The notes beneath the pieces are model-generated. The model was not told the origin of the DNA. It saw nothing but the letters and a program-made list of their open reading frames with translations, and searched no databases. From Microcoleus sp. AS-A8 (GTDB taxonomy: Bacteria > Cyanobacteriota > Cyanobacteriia > Cyanobacteriales > Coleofasciculaceae), in NCBI GenBank assembly GCA_039962225.1, contig JAMPKV010000018.1:47644-111643 (forward strand): a stretch of 64,000 nt of DNA, read 5' to 3'. Of this stretch, positions 36,145-45,799 are shown piece after piece. Position numbers and translations under genes: made by a program. Positions within the stretch are counted from its first letter, which is position 1; the number at the start of each line of letters is the position of its first letter.

Positions 36145-36176
36145 TTATACTATTTTCGGTGCTTGGAGGAGTAACA

Positions 36177-36341
36177 ATGAAGAAATATCTCTGTACCGTT
36201 TGCGGCTACGTCTATGACCCGGAAGAAGGCGACCCGGATAGTGATATTGCACCGGGAACCGCTTTTGAAGATATCCCTGAAGATTGGGTCTGTCCTGTGT
36301 GTGGTGTAACGAAAGAAGACTTTGAAGAGTATGAAGAGTAG
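36177..36341 (+). CDS. rubredoxin
   Basis: A 54-residue soluble electron carrier. It has two Cys pairs for one iron, [10 protein letters not shown] and [12 protein letters not shown], with the usual spacing and the conserved [14 protein letters not shown]. It lacks the C-terminal membrane helix of the thylakoid RubA. GGAGG stands about 8 bp before the ATG at 36177; an in-frame GTG at 36159 is less likely. Followed at 33 bp by an FAD oxidoreductase gene, so the two may be co-transcribed, but this does not prove that they react. Confidence 0.95.
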   Translation: MKKYLCTVCGYVYDPEEGDPDSDIAPGTAFEDIPEDWVCPVCGVTKEDFEEYEE

Positions 36342-36374
36342 AAAACGTTCGTTTTTATTGGTACTTTATTAACT

Positions 36375-37652
36375 TTGCAACCTTTACGAATTATAGTCAT
36401 CGGGGGTGGTGCGGCGGGTTTTTTTGGTGCAGTGACCTGTGCGTCTGCCCATCCCCACGCCCAAGTTACTTTACTAGAAGCTGGGCGTCAGCCTTTATCT
36501 AAGGTTCGGATTTCGGGTGGGGGACGCTGCAACGTCACTCATGCCTGCTTTGACCCAGCGATTTTGGTGCAAAATTACCCCAGAGGCAGCAAAGCGTTGC
36601 GGGGGGCTTTTACGCGATTTCACGCGAAGGATACCGTTGCTTGGTTCGAGTCTCAGGGTGTGAAGCTGAAAACCGAGTCCGATGGACGGATGTTTCCCGT
36701 CACAGATAATTCAGAAACCATTGTGAATTGTTTGATGAATGCCGCTGAGGATGCTGGAGTCCGGTTTCGCATGGGTACACCAGTGAAGTCAATTGAACCA
36801 CAACATTCTCGACTCTCAGGAGAAAATAAGGATAGCAACCCTACCCCATGGGCGTTTGAGGTTGAATTAAAAACGGGTGAGATTTTAAGGTGCGATCGCA
36901 TCCTCCTCGCCACGGGTAGCAATCCCCAAGGTTACGCGATCGCTCAAGCGTTAGGTCACACAATTGTATCCCCTGTTCCTTCTCTGTTTACCTTCAATAT
37001 TCCTGACCGCCGCTTGCAGGATTTAGCAGGGGTAAGTGTGAGTAATGCTCATTTACGATTACCGGAAGCGGGTAAAACCTTAAAAGAGCAAACAGGGCCA
37101 TTGTTAATTACTCACTGGGGGTTAAGTGGCCCTGCGGTTCTCAAGCTTTCTGCTTGGGGTGCTCGATTTTTACATCAGCATCATTACCAAACTCCTTTAC
37201 TCGTCAATTGGCTTCCTCAGTACAACGAAGAAAGTCTGCGTCAAATGCTATTGGCCGTTAAGTCTCAGTTGCCGCGACGCCAAATCACGACTAGTTGTCC
37301 TGTGCCTATCCCTAAGCGTTTGTGGGAGAGTTTAGTGGCTAGTGTTGGTATTGGTGCAGAAGAACGTTGGGCGGAAGTCTCGAAAAAAGCGCTCAACCAA
37401 CTCATTCAAGAACTGATTCAAGGACAGTATTGGATTAAAGGAAAGGGGATTTTTAAAGAGGAGTTTGTTACCTGTGGCGGGGTAAGTTTAAAAGAAGTGG
37501 ACTTTAAGACGATGGAAAGTCGTTTAGTTCCGGGTCTTTACTTTGCGGGAGAAATCTTGGATATTGATGGCGTCACGGGTGGATTTAACTTTCAGAGTGC
37601 TTGGACGACGGGATGGTTAGCGGGTCAAGCAATGGGACAGAATCAGGACTAA
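36375..37652 (+). CDS. FAD-dependent oxidoreductase, HI0933/BaiN type
   Basis: A 425-residue flavoprotein of the HI0933/YhiN family. The N-terminal FAD site is IIVIGGGAAGFFGAVTCA, followed by LSKVRISGGGRCNVTHA, LATGSNPQGYAIAQALGH, and the C-terminal GLYFAGEILDIDGVTGGFNFQSAWTTGW (two motifs, each the family signature). The predicted start is a TTG at 36375; no better upstream codon is visible. Physiological substrate unknown; some relatives reduce steroid or similar double bonds. It follows the rubredoxin by 33 bp. Confidence 0.9.
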   Translation: MQPLRIIVIGGGAAGFFGAVTCASAHPHAQVTLLEAGRQPLSKVRISGGGRCNVTHACFDPAILVQNYPRGSKALRGAFTRFHAKDTVAWFESQGVKLKTESDGRMFPVTDNSETIVNCLMNAAEDAGVRFRMGTPVKSIEPQHSRLSGENKDSNPTPWAFEVELKTGEILRCDRILLATGSNPQGYAIAQALGHTIVSPVPSLFTFNIPDRRLQDLAGVSVSNAHLRLPEAGKTLKEQTGPLLITHWGLSGPAVLKLSAWGARFLHQHHYQTPLLVNWLPQYNEESLRQMLLAVKSQLPRRQITTSCPVPIPKRLWESLVASVGIGAEERWAEVSKKALNQLIQELIQGQYWIKGKGIFKEEFVTCGGVSLKEVDFKTMESRLVPGLYFAGEILDIDGVTGGFNFQSAWTTGWLAGQAMGQNQD

Positions 37653-38073
37653 CGCACCGTAGAGGAAATTTTGCCGTGCTTGAGCGGCTATTGATCTCCC
37701 CCCAGCCCTCCTCATATGATCGGCGATTTTATTCTTCTTGAGAATTTTGCAAATACTAATAGTTATTCGCCCTAAATATAGGCTGTTTAAAAACTATAAA
37801 ATCTTGCCAACAAGGAGTTTCTCAATCGGTGCTAATACATCTCTTTGTGGGGTGAACACAAAATCGATCTTTTGTGTTGTAGCTGCTCATATGCCAGCTT
37901 TGTTCATGACACAATCCACCTTAACAAATATTTCCCTCTTTAGGGAGAGTCGAGGCAACTAATTAGCCATTAGCATCTACCTCGTTAAGAAATTAAGCCA
38001 ATTCTTTGTTGAAGGATGCTAACAGCCTGAGCTGTCGTGTGTCTCACGATGGCCGCTGTTGCTATGCTCGCTC
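37653..38073. other. intergenic region, nothing clear
   Basis: About 420 bp. An open frame of 74 codons (37738-37962, plus strand) has no ribosome-binding site, no recognisable motif and an odd composition, so I leave it out. No strong hairpin seen. Confidence 0.4.
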
Positions 38074-39960
38074 ATGCCATTTGTTAACCACAAATTTACT
38101 TCTGTAATTCAACATCAGCGTCTCGGCTGGCTGCTTGGCAGTACACTCCTACTGTTCGCAGTTAACAGCTCACCCGCAGCCGCTAACGTCACCATCGTCC
38201 AAGAGGACTTCACCGATGCGACTTCCTATGGATGGACAGGGGGTGGAACATTTACCCCTTGCTTGACAGCTACAGGGTCATCGTCGCCAGGGTCACTTCC
38301 CACCTGTGCTACAACCGCCGATGCTCCCGGAGCTGGAGCCTTGCGGTTGACTAACACTCTCCAAGGCATACGAAGTTTTGTTTTTTACGACTATGCCATT
38401 CCTTCCAATCAAGGATTGGTCATTACCTTCGATTACTTCGCTTACGGAGGTGGCGGCTTAGGAGCTGGTTCTGGGGCTGATGGGACAACGTTCTTCTTGT
38501 TCGACGGCAGGACTAATGCACCTGTTTATGGTGCTCCAGGTGGTGCCTTGGGGTATGCCCAAGAATTCAGCAATACTGCCCAGGAAAATGGGCTAACAAA
38601 TGCCTACATCGGTGTTGGAATCGATGAGTTTGGCAATTTTGCTAATGACTATGAAGGACGAGGTAATGGTTGTCCAAATCGTTCTCCCTTCGGGTTTGGA
38701 CCGGGGTTGTCTCCACCAGAGGCACAGGTTAAAGACTCAGTAACAGTCAGAGGTCCCGGTAGTGGGACAACAGGATATTGCTTCCTCGGCAATTCCGGTA
38801 ACTTAACGACTAGACCTAGAGGATTCAGCATTGATAACCCGACAGCTACTTCGCGCACAGCTTCAGGCACAAGAAGGAGAGTTAGGGTTACGCTCAGTAC
38901 CAATAACACCATCACTCTAGAAATAGACCCGAATGGGACAGGTTCAGCTTTTGAAACTGTTTTAGATGCTTTCCCAGCTCCAGCCAACCGACCCGATAGT
39001 TTCAAGTTTGGTTTTGCCAGCTCGACTGGGGATGGGATAAATTTTCATGAACTGATCAATGTGCAGGTGGAAACCATAGCCACTCCACCTCTACCGGACT
39101 TAGCCATTACCAAGACTCACTCCGGTAACTTCATTCAAGGCCAAACCGGTACCTACACCTTGGGAGTGCAAAATTTGCCAACGGCTACGGGACCCACCTA
39201 TGGCCCGGTAGCGGTAACAGATACTTTGCCTGAGGGTTTCGATTTCGTCTCCGCTACGGGCAATAACTGGAACTGCTCCGCCGTCGGGCAACAAGTTACC
39301 TGTGTATACAATGGCCCTGCTGTTAATCCCGGTGGCACTCTTCCAGACATCACACTCAACGTTAACGTAACCTCACCCCCCGGTAACTACTCCAACCAAG
39401 CTGTAGTTTCCACAACAGGGGATAGTAATGAGACGAACAACACTGTAACCGACCCCACCCGCGTTGTCACGACTGGGGCAGCTAATCTGCGTCTGGTGAA
39501 GCGAATTACGAATGTAACCAGAAGTGGGCTACCACTCGCAGGGATTAATTTCGCGAGCTTTGTGGATGACCCAAATGATGAGAATGACAATGCACCGGGT
39601 TGGTCACAACTCTCGCCAACGGGACTTTATAATCTGGGGCTTGACTATCCTTTACAAACTAACGATGAAGTGGATTACACCGTCTATTTTCTCTCGGATG
39701 GAGGTAGCCCAGTCACCAACGTCAATGTCTGTGACTTGATTCCTACAGGAACAACATTTGTTCCTAATACTATTCAGGCATTGAATGGAATAACCCCAAG
39801 AGAAGGTACTTTCTTCTCACCCTTGGCACCGTTACCTGCGGGAAATTCCTGCTCTAACCAAACTAATCCTGAGGGAGCCGTGATTGTGAATCTGGGGGAT
39901 ATCTCTAATGAAGAGGGGAGCAATTTTGGTTCAATCCGCTTCCGCGTGAAGATTGACTAA
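38074..39960 (+). CDS. exported DUF11 repeat protein with lectin-like N-terminal domain
   Basis: I chose the ATG at 38074 (MPFVNHKF) over the TTG at 38059. A signal peptide ends near SSPAAA (about residue 37). Residues 40-330 are beta-rich and Gly-rich with the order of an L-type lectin-like domain (IVQEDFTDATSYGW, FDYFAYGGGGLGAGADG-like loop, FLFDGRTNAPVYGAPGGALGYAQ, INFHELINVQVE). Two DUF11-type domains follow: DLAITKTHSGNF to NETNNTVTDP, and LRLVKRITNVTRS to the end. No sorting or membrane tail. Probably a secreted or surface protein. Confidence 0.8.
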   Translation: MPFVNHKFTSVIQHQRLGWLLGSTLLLFAVNSSPAAANVTIVQEDFTDATSYGWTGGGTFTPCLTATGSSSPGSLPTCATTADAPGAGALRLTNTLQGIRSFVFYDYAIPSNQGLVITFDYFAYGGGGLGAGSGADGTTFFLFDGRTNAPVYGAPGGALGYAQEFSNTAQENGLTNAYIGVGIDEFGNFANDYEGRGNGCPNRSPFGFGPGLSPPEAQVKDSVTVRGPGSGTTGYCFLGNSGNLTTRPRGFSIDNPTATSRTASGTRRRVRVTLSTNNTITLEIDPNGTGSAFETVLDAFPAPANRPDSFKFGFASSTGDGINFHELINVQVETIATPPLPDLAITKTHSGNFIQGQTGTYTLGVQNLPTATGPTYGPVAVTDTLPEGFDFVSATGNNWNCSAVGQQVTCVYNGPAVNPGGTLPDITLNVNVTSPPGNYSNQAVVSTTGDSNETNNTVTDPTRVVTTGAANLRLVKRITNVTRSGLPLAGINFASFVDDPNDENDNAPGWSQLSPTGLYNLGLDYPLQTNDEVDYTVYFLSDGGSPVTNVNVCDLIPTGTTFVPNTIQALNGITPREGTFFSPLAPLPAGNSCSNQTNPEGAVIVNLGDISNEEGSNFGSIRFRVKID

Positions 39961-39969
39961 AACAGTCGT

Positions 39970-41016
39970 TCAGACAACAGCAGATTCTAACAGATGAATC
40001 GTGCCTTGATGAGCATCAATTTCCACTTCCAAACCAACGGGTACTGTGAATTTATCCTTGATATGACCGATCATCGAACCATACCAAGCCGGAATACCTA
40101 AGGGTTGAATATGGTCTCTCAATACTTGTGCCAACGTTAATGAATCTTCCTTGTCTTTTGGCACACAATTAGTACATTGTCCAAATATAAACCCAGCGAT
40201 TTGGGGCAAGATTCCTGCTAATTTTAACTGAGTTAGCATCCGGTCTACTCGGTAAGGGTCTTCCCCTATTTCTTCCACAAATAAAATGGTTTGTTTCCAG
40301 GAAGGTAGGTAAGCTGAACCCACCATGGCGGCAAGTACGGATAAATTGCCGCCAACTAATTTCCCCCTGGCTTTTCCAGGAGTAATGGTTTCCACACGGA
40401 TTGGGGTTGTCGTCAAATTATCGCGGTTAGGACGGGGATTTTGTAGGGTGAGAGCTTCCCCGTTAAACAGGATGCGCCTCACATAATCCACTGTCAATGG
40501 ATTCCAGGTTGACGTTCCTACAGCTCCATGAAAGGTGACGATTCCACTGCGGGCATAAATGGCTAAGAGCAGAGCTGTAATATCGCTATAGCCCATGAGA
40601 ATTTTAGGAGAGGTGCGGTAGCGATCGTAGTTGAGGAGTGGCAAAATCCGATTACAACCCCAACCTCCGCGCAGGGTGAGAATCGCTTGAACCGATGAGT
40701 CGGCAAACATCGCATTGACATCAGCCGCACGGTTAGCATCGGTTCCTGCGAGATAGCCGTAGCGATCGAGGATATGCGCCCCCAATTTAACCTTTAACCC
40801 CAGTCCTGCCAAGGTTTGTTTGACCTGTTCAATATCTTTAGGTTCAATCGGACTTGCAGGATTGATTAATCCAACGGTATCGCCCACTTTTAAGCGGGGT
40901 GGTTTCAGAATCGTTTCCGGGGAGGGGTACCCTTGAGCGATAGGCGGCAACTGAGCGGCGAATGCAGCCAGTCCAACGGTTTTGAGAAATTTTCGGCGAT
41001 TAATAATGAATGACAA
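39970..41016 (-). CDS. LD-carboxypeptidase, peptidase family S66, probable Tat substrate
   Basis: A 348-residue serine peptidase that releases the last D-Ala from tetrapeptides of peptidoglycan. It begins MSFIINRRKFLKTVGLAAFAAQ, a twin-arginine type leader (RRKFLK). The S66 signature is present: VGLINPASPIEP, LRGGWGCNRILPLLNYD, nucleophile Ser near 144 in LMGYSDITALL, Glu in FVEEIGEDPYRVDRML, and His in MIGHIKDKFTVPVG. It starts 11 bp after the DhaL stop and is likely co-transcribed with it. Confidence 0.92.
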   Translation of the reverse strand: MSFIINRRKFLKTVGLAAFAAQLPPIAQGYPSPETILKPPRLKVGDTVGLINPASPIEPKDIEQVKQTLAGLGLKVKLGAHILDRYGYLAGTDANRAADVNAMFADSSVQAILTLRGGWGCNRILPLLNYDRYRTSPKILMGYSDITALLLAIYARSGIVTFHGAVGTSTWNPLTVDYVRRILFNGEALTLQNPRPNRDNLTTTPIRVETITPGKARGKLVGGNLSVLAAMVGSAYLPSWKQTILFVEEIGEDPYRVDRMLTQLKLAGILPQIAGFIFGQCTNCVPKDKEDSLTLAQVLRDHIQPLGIPAWYGSMIGHIKDKFTVPVGLEVEIDAHQGTIHLLESAVV

Positions 41017-41027
41017 ATGCTCAATAA

Positions 41028-41660
41028 CTAATGACTATTAACAGTATCCAGTAGCGCCTGGAGAATGAGATAAGTAGAAGTAGCACCGGGGTCTTGATGA
41101 CCACTGCTTCTTTCGCCTAAATAGCTAGCCCGTCCTTTCTTGGCTATTAGAGGAATGGTGCTTTTCATGCCTGCTTCAGCGGCGGCTACGGCTTTTTGTA
41201 AGGCTTCTGGCGTACTTGCGCCTTGTGCGATCGCGTCCTTAAAGGCATCGATGGCGGGAGAAAGAGCGTCCAGCATGGTTTTATCACCCAAGTTGGCTTT
41301 ACCGCGTTGCACAACACCATCCACTGTGGCTTGGAGGAACGTTACCATGTCTTCATCCGTGAGATCCTGCTTACCCGTTACTACTGTACTTGCTCGCAGA
41401 AACAGCGTTCCGTAGAGTGGCCCACTCGCACCACCCACAGTAGAAATCAGGGTCATGCTAACCGCTTTGAGGATAGTACCAATATCGTGATCGGCAACAC
41501 TAGGTAACTGAGCGATCACCTTTTGGAAACCCCGATTCATATTAATGCCATGGTCAGCATCTCCGATTGCAGCATCGAGTTGGGTCAGATAATCCTTATT
41601 CTGCTCTAAAACTAATGCCACAGCCTGCAACCATTGCAAGATTTGCTCTTTACTCACCAT
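41028..41660 (-). CDS. dhaL: DhaL-type dihydroxyacetone kinase ADP-binding subunit, orphan
   Basis: A DAK2-domain protein of 210 residues from the ATG at 41660 (MVSKEQILQWLQAV). The nucleotide/Mg site is LDAAIGDADHGINMNRGF (family: GDGDHG, here GDADHG), TVGGASGPLYGTLFLRA, DKTMLDALSPA and YLGERSSGHQDPGATST. The frame extends 42 codons upstream (to 41786), but that extension has no family match. DhaL normally works with DhaK, which binds dihydroxyacetone; no DhaK or DhaM lies on either side in this window. Downstream is the LD-carboxypeptidase (11 bp). Confidence 0.85.
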   Translation of the reverse strand: MVSKEQILQWLQAVALVLEQNKDYLTQLDAAIGDADHGINMNRGFQKVIAQLPSVADHDIGTILKAVSMTLISTVGGASGPLYGTLFLRASTVVTGKQDLTDEDMVTFLQATVDGVVQRGKANLGDKTMLDALSPAIDAFKDAIAQGASTPEALQKAVAAAEAGMKSTIPLIAKKGRASYLGERSSGHQDPGATSTYLILQALLDTVNSH

Positions 41661-42122
41661 AGTTTCACTCAGCGTTTCACGATCTAGACAGGCTTTGCCT
41701 ATCTTCGCATCTTGAAGGGTAGGGATTGAGTAGAGTTCTGGCAAACATCCGGCTTTAGGCCGAAGAAAGAAGGCGGTGGCTTCCATTTAAGCTGGTCAAC
41801 CCTCTAAATCCTGCGTGCTGATTCAGCTCTCGACGCCTACATGCTGTAAAACGTTGAATCACTTCTGGTCTAAAGTGATTGAAAACTCACCGCTTCGTTG
41901 CTATCCTTAAGTTATCTAACATTTTGTAAAGAAATTACCTGCGGCAAGCTCTCAAGGGATGAATGTTTGATGAAATTTGCCGATGTGTTTTCCCAAGAAT
42001 GGCTAGAGGGGTTTTCAGGGGGTATCTGAGGCGGCATGTTCAGGCGAGCGCTCAATGGCTAGATTTTCGCATAAGTCTTGCATTTTGCGGTGATAGTTCA
42101 CTAGGAGTCCTATAGTCGAGCC
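41661..42122. other. intergenic region ahead of dhaL and the 42123 gene
   Basis: The stretch is divergent spacer. Positions 41661-41786 continue the dhaL frame without family similarity. At 42099-42115 a near-palindrome (ACTAGGAgTCCTATAGT) lies 7 bp before the ATG of the small gene; it could be an operator. No DhaK remnant is visible. Confidence 0.4.
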
Positions 42123-42338
42123 ATGACATCTGTAAAATTGTTACCCACAGCCCTCTATGAGTTATTTGCTAGTGCCACTGTTTCCGGTCGTCTAACACTG
42201 GCTGACCGTTATGGGCTAATGGCGGCACTGTTGCAAGACTCGCTTCTAGAGGATGAACTGTGCGTGATCAATCGACTGCTTTATTCCGTGCGTAAGGGAC
42301 GAATTTCTGTGGTTGATGATATTTCTGTTGTGTTGTAG
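42123..42338 (+). CDS. conserved cyanobacterial small protein
   Basis: A 71-residue, mainly helical protein: ALYELFASATVSGRLTLADRYGLMAALLQDSLLEDELCVINRLLY is its core (helices at about 8-16, 24-35 and 42-52), ending RKGRISVVDDISVVL. From memory this pattern recurs in many cyanobacteria as a hypothetical protein. No membrane segment, no Cys pair; function unknown. A near-palindrome directly before the start may control it. Confidence 0.7.
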   Translation: MTSVKLLPTALYELFASATVSGRLTLADRYGLMAALLQDSLLEDELCVINRLLYSVRKGRISVVDDISVVL

Positions 42339-42681
42339 GGATAAACCTATCAGACTGTGAGTTTCCAGGGTCATCCACGCTTCCGCTACCGCGTTTCTTC
42401 TACTCTTCACGCAGAACTCTTTCTCCACAAAAAAAGGTGCCATCTGCCTAGCGCGTAGCGTCAGTTTCAAGTCCTCGAAATCTTGATGTAATTGGATTTT
42501 ATTTTTAAACGTAGATGCGTAGTGGCTTGCCGAAGCGTCCCACTCCAGACACAGAGAGCGCACAGAAAGAAAAAAGAGATATTTTTACAATTGAATTAGC
42601 ACCCCTAGAGTGACAATTTATATCTATTACCAAGAAGAATTGTTATTAGTGGTAGTTAGCCAGTTAGTGATAAGCTGACTT
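42339..42681. repeat. repeat-bearing intergenic region
   Basis: No gene seen. It holds the second CACTCCAGACACAGAGAGCG repeat (42541-42575; see 25676) with the TTTTTAAACG word at 42502-42511, and a GCGCGTAGCGTCAG word (42452-42465) of the common cyanobacterial spacer type. Confidence 0.5.
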
Positions 42682-43449
42682 TTGTGTGATTTTTTGACGT
42701 GCCGACTCATAGACACAGTGGTTAAAATTGTCTTCCTCATTTCCCTAGTCTTTAATATATTCATTTTAGGGCTAGGCAGTATTTGGGTTTACTCAAAAGG
42801 CGGAATTCCTTATATAATTCGTAAAACTTCCTTCTTGCAAAGTGCAGCATCGAGAGCAAAATTTATGTATGACACCCCTTACTACTGGGAGAGAAAAAGC
42901 CACTTCGATACTTTACCCCAATCAGAATCAGATATCGTATTTTTGGGAGATAGCCTCACGAATGCCTGTGAATGGCATGAATTTTTTAGAAATGTTCACC
43001 TCAAAAATCGAGGAATTTCTGGGGATACTACCAATGGACTGTTAAACCGGATAGATGAGGTGATTGAATCCAAACCCCGGAAGATTTTTATGATGATTGG
43101 AATCAATGATTTGAATCAAGGAAGGAACGTCGAAGTTATTTTAAATACCTACAAAATAATTTTGAAGTCTTTTCAAGATAAGACCTCAAAAACAGAAGTT
43201 TTTGTGCAAAGCATTCTACCTCTAAATAATCAAAAACACCCTAACAATGGGACGAATAATAAAATTATTGAACTCAATGCTCAATTGAGAATTTTAACGC
43301 AAGAGTTTTCATTTCACTATATTGATTTATTCTCGGCTTTTTTGGATGAAAATAATCAATTAGACGCTCGATATACAATAGATGGCATCCATTTGAATGG
43401 GCAAGGATACTTGGTTTGGAAGGGATTGATTGAGAAAGATGTTCGGTAG
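42682..43449 (+). CDS. SGNH/GDSL hydrolase with N-terminal membrane anchor
   Basis: A serine esterase/lipase-like enzyme. A hydrophobic helix (about 12-36) anchors it. The catalytic domain has block I VFLGDSLTNACEW, block II Gly in NRGISGDTT, block III Asn in MIGINDLNQGR, and block V DGIHLNGQGY (Asp and His), so all four consensus residues are present. It is closest to the GDSL subgroup related to platelet-activating-factor acetylhydrolase. The start is uncertain: TTG at 42682 or GTG near 42718. It is AT-rich compared with the flanking genes. Convergent with the EF-G gene. Confidence 0.83.
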   Translation: MCDFLTCRLIDTVVKIVFLISLVFNIFILGLGSIWVYSKGGIPYIIRKTSFLQSAASRAKFMYDTPYYWERKSHFDTLPQSESDIVFLGDSLTNACEWHEFFRNVHLKNRGISGDTTNGLLNRIDEVIESKPRKIFMMIGINDLNQGRNVEVILNTYKIILKSFQDKTSKTEVFVQSILPLNNQKHPNNGTNNKIIELNAQLRILTQEFSFHYIDLFSAFLDENNQLDARYTIDGIHLNGQGYLVWKGLIEKDVR

Positions 43450-43451
43450 AT

Positions 43452-43480
43452 ATTCCCGACTTCTTCAAGAAGTCGGGAAT
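43452..43480. terminator. perfect 14-bp hairpin between convergent genes
   Basis: ATTCCCGACTTCTT, one base, then its exact complement. Located 3 bp after the hydrolase stop and 10 bp after the EF-G stop (minus), so it probably ends both transcripts. From memory this word recurs as a spacer repeat in cyanobacteria. Confidence 0.7.
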
Positions 43481-43489
43481 CTATCAGCC

Positions 43490-45550
43490 TCACCTAAGCG
43501 CCTTTGCGGTTAGCTGTGCTTGTTGGCTAGCTGGAACTGGACGATAAGTTGCAAACTCCATCGTGAAGCTAGCTTGACCGGCAGTGAGCGATCGCACTGT
43601 CATTGAGTACCCGAACATTTCCTTGAGTGGTACTTCAGCACGAATCACTGCATACCCTTCCATCGTCTGGGAACCCAGTACCAATCCGCGCCGAGAGGAT
43701 AAATCGCCCTGTATCCGTCCCACATACTCGTTGGGTGTTTCCACGTCCACAAGCATAATCGGTTCCAGGATAATTGGCTTAGCCATAGCGAAGGCTTGCT
43801 CGAAGCCATGCTTGGCTGCAACTCGGAATGCCAATTCCGAAGAATCAACCGGGTGGTACGAACCCCCTTCCAGAATCACCTTAACCCCAGTCACCGGGTA
43901 ACCGATGAGAAGTCCACTGGTAAGTGCATCACGGAACCCCTTCTCACACGCCGGGATAAATTGGCTGGGAATGGCACCCCCAACCACCCGCTTCTCGAAC
44001 ACAAACGGCTGATCGCACGGTTCAATTCGACCTGTGACATGAGCGAAATCTCCGGAACCTCCTGTCTGCTTCTTCAGGGTGTAGTCGAATTTCCCTGCCT
44101 GCGAGATGGTTTCGCGGTAAGCTACAGCAGGCGCACCCGCATAAACCTCTGCATGGTATTCCCGCTTCATCCGCTCCATATAGATGTCGAGATGCAGTTC
44201 ACCCATCCCCGAAATCAGGGTTTGGTTGGATTCTGGGTCAACACTAACCCGGAACGTTGGATCTTCACGCATAAAGCGATTCAGCGCTTTCGACATCCGA
44301 TCCGCATCCTCCTGATGCTTCGGGGTAACGGAGAGGGTAATCACGGGTTCTGGTACGAACATCCCTTCTAAAGAGAGGTTTGTCCCTTCCGAACAAAGGG
44401 TATCGCCAGAGGCACAGTTCATACCAATCAGTGCCACAATGTCACCCACTGCCGCTTCTGCGATCTCTTGCCGGTGGTTGGCGTGCATCCGCACAAATCG
44501 CCCAATCCGCAGCCGCCGACCAGTACGGGTATTGTAGAGGGTATCTCCTTTGCGGAGTGTGCCGGAGTAGATGCGAGTGTAGGTTAGCTGTCCGGTTTCC
44601 TCGTCGGTAAGTTTGAACGTGAGCGCGACAAGTGGGCCATCCGGGTCAGGATAGACATGAACCGGCTCATTCGTTTCCACGTCGATCGCCTTTACCACTT
44701 CCCGATCTTCTGGTGATGGCAGGTAGAGAGTCACGGCATCCAACAGGTTTTGCACCCCTTTATTTTTGTAAGCTGAACCCATGAGCACGGGAGTCAATTC
44801 CAGAGTTAATGTTGCTTTGCGAATCGTTTCCCAAATCATCTCCTTGGGAACCTCTTCACCCTCAACCAGTTTCTCCATCATCGGTTCTGAGAACATGGAG
44901 AGGCGATCAAGCATCTTTTCCCGTGCCTCTTCTGCCTCACTCCGCAAGTTAGCAGGAACCGGTAGAATCAGGTGTTCTTCGCCTTTTTCTCCAGCAAAAT
45001 AGCTTGCTGTCATCTCAATTAAATCGATAACGCCCTCAAACTTGTCCTCGCTGCCAATGGGATACTGAAGGGGTATGGCGTTCAAACTCAGCTTATCTCG
45101 AAGCGCTTGCACAACGCGGAAGGGATTGGCACCCACCCGATCCATCTTATTAATGAAGGCAATACGCGGCACTCGGTAGCGCTTCATCTGTCTATCCACG
45201 GTGATGGACTGTGACTGGACACCCGCCACCGCACACAGCACCATAATCGCACCATCGAGAACCCGCAAGGCACGCTCGACTTCAATGGTGAAGTCTACGT
45301 GTCCGGGAGTGTCGATCAGGTTGATTTGGGTGTCATGCCAGAAGCAGGTGGTGGCAGCAGAGGTAATCGTAATGCCTTTTTCTTGCTCTAACTGCATGAA
45401 GTCCATTGTGGCACCGGCACCACCTCCCCGAACTTCTTCAATTTTGTGGATTTTGCCCGTATAGTAGAGAATCCGCTCCGACAGGGTTGTCTTACCAGAG
45501 TCGATGTGGGCAGAAATTCCAATGTTTCGGATGTTACTTCGGGGAATCAT
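43490..45550 (-). CDS. elongation factor G paralogue (spdEFG/mtEFG1-like)
   Basis: A 686-residue translational GTPase. G1 is [20 protein letters not shown]3 [18 protein letters not shown]4 NKMD, G5 GSAYKN; domains II-V follow to the end (domain [17 protein letters not shown]). The Ser in AHIDSGKTT, with [10 protein letters not shown] after it, is the form typical of mitochondrial EF-G1 and of spd-type bacterial EF-G; the main bacterial EF-G has AHIDAGKTTTTERILFYTG. It is not in an str operon (no rpsL, rpsG or tuf nearby), so a second EF-G gene should exist elsewhere. Role in this branch unclear. Confidence 0.9.
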   Translation of the reverse strand: MIPRSNIRNIGISAHIDSGKTTLSERILYYTGKIHKIEEVRGGGAGATMDFMQLEQEKGITITSAATTCFWHDTQINLIDTPGHVDFTIEVERALRVLDGAIMVLCAVAGVQSQSITVDRQMKRYRVPRIAFINKMDRVGANPFRVVQALRDKLSLNAIPLQYPIGSEDKFEGVIDLIEMTASYFAGEKGEEHLILPVPANLRSEAEEAREKMLDRLSMFSEPMMEKLVEGEEVPKEMIWETIRKATLTLELTPVLMGSAYKNKGVQNLLDAVTLYLPSPEDREVVKAIDVETNEPVHVYPDPDGPLVALTFKLTDEETGQLTYTRIYSGTLRKGDTLYNTRTGRRLRIGRFVRMHANHRQEIAEAAVGDIVALIGMNCASGDTLCSEGTNLSLEGMFVPEPVITLSVTPKHQEDADRMSKALNRFMREDPTFRVSVDPESNQTLISGMGELHLDIYMERMKREYHAEVYAGAPAVAYRETISQAGKFDYTLKKQTGGSGDFAHVTGRIEPCDQPFVFEKRVVGGAIPSQFIPACEKGFRDALTSGLLIGYPVTGVKVILEGGSYHPVDSSELAFRVAAKHGFEQAFAMAKPIILEPIMLVDVETPNEYVGRIQGDLSSRRGLVLGSQTMEGYAVIRAEVPLKEMFGYSMTVRSLTAGQASFTMEFATYRPVPASQQAQLTAKALR

Positions 45551-45629
45551 AGGACTGGCTCCTTGTCTTGCCAGGGTAATGGACTGATATTTGCCGTTTG
45601 CAGGGCAATACCCTAATTATACTACATCT

Positions 45630-45799
45630 ATGCTACAAAATGGGCGATCGCACCGTCCCCCTATCCTCAAACCGGATGAGTCGTATACCTTCCGCAGCTA
45701 CTTCCTGATGAAGTTTGCGCCAGCGGATATTCTGCGTCGGAGCAGGTTCGAGCAAATTTCATGGATAGAATCAGAAGGAAAAGGCTCTTTTTGTAAGAA
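45630..45799 (+). pseudogene. possible 5' gene remnant before the antitoxin-like gene
   Basis: From an ATG at about 45630 a frame reads MLQNGRSHRPPILKPDESYT and on to FRSYFLMKFAPADILRRSRF, which has the look of real coding sequence (KPxESYTF resembles a recurrent start in cyanobacterial proteins, from memory). It then runs into the next gene in another frame with no sensible end. I read it as the head of a broken gene. Weak evidence. Confidence 0.3.

Noticed and set aside
37738..37962. 74-codon frame in the spacer before the DUF11 gene
   Set aside because: No ribosome-binding site, no family-like pattern, composition like translated spacer DNA.
41661..41786. N-terminal extension of DhaL as a DhaK remnant
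   Set aside because: The 42 extra residues show no DhaK motif and no match to the DAK2 family; more likely untranslated leader.
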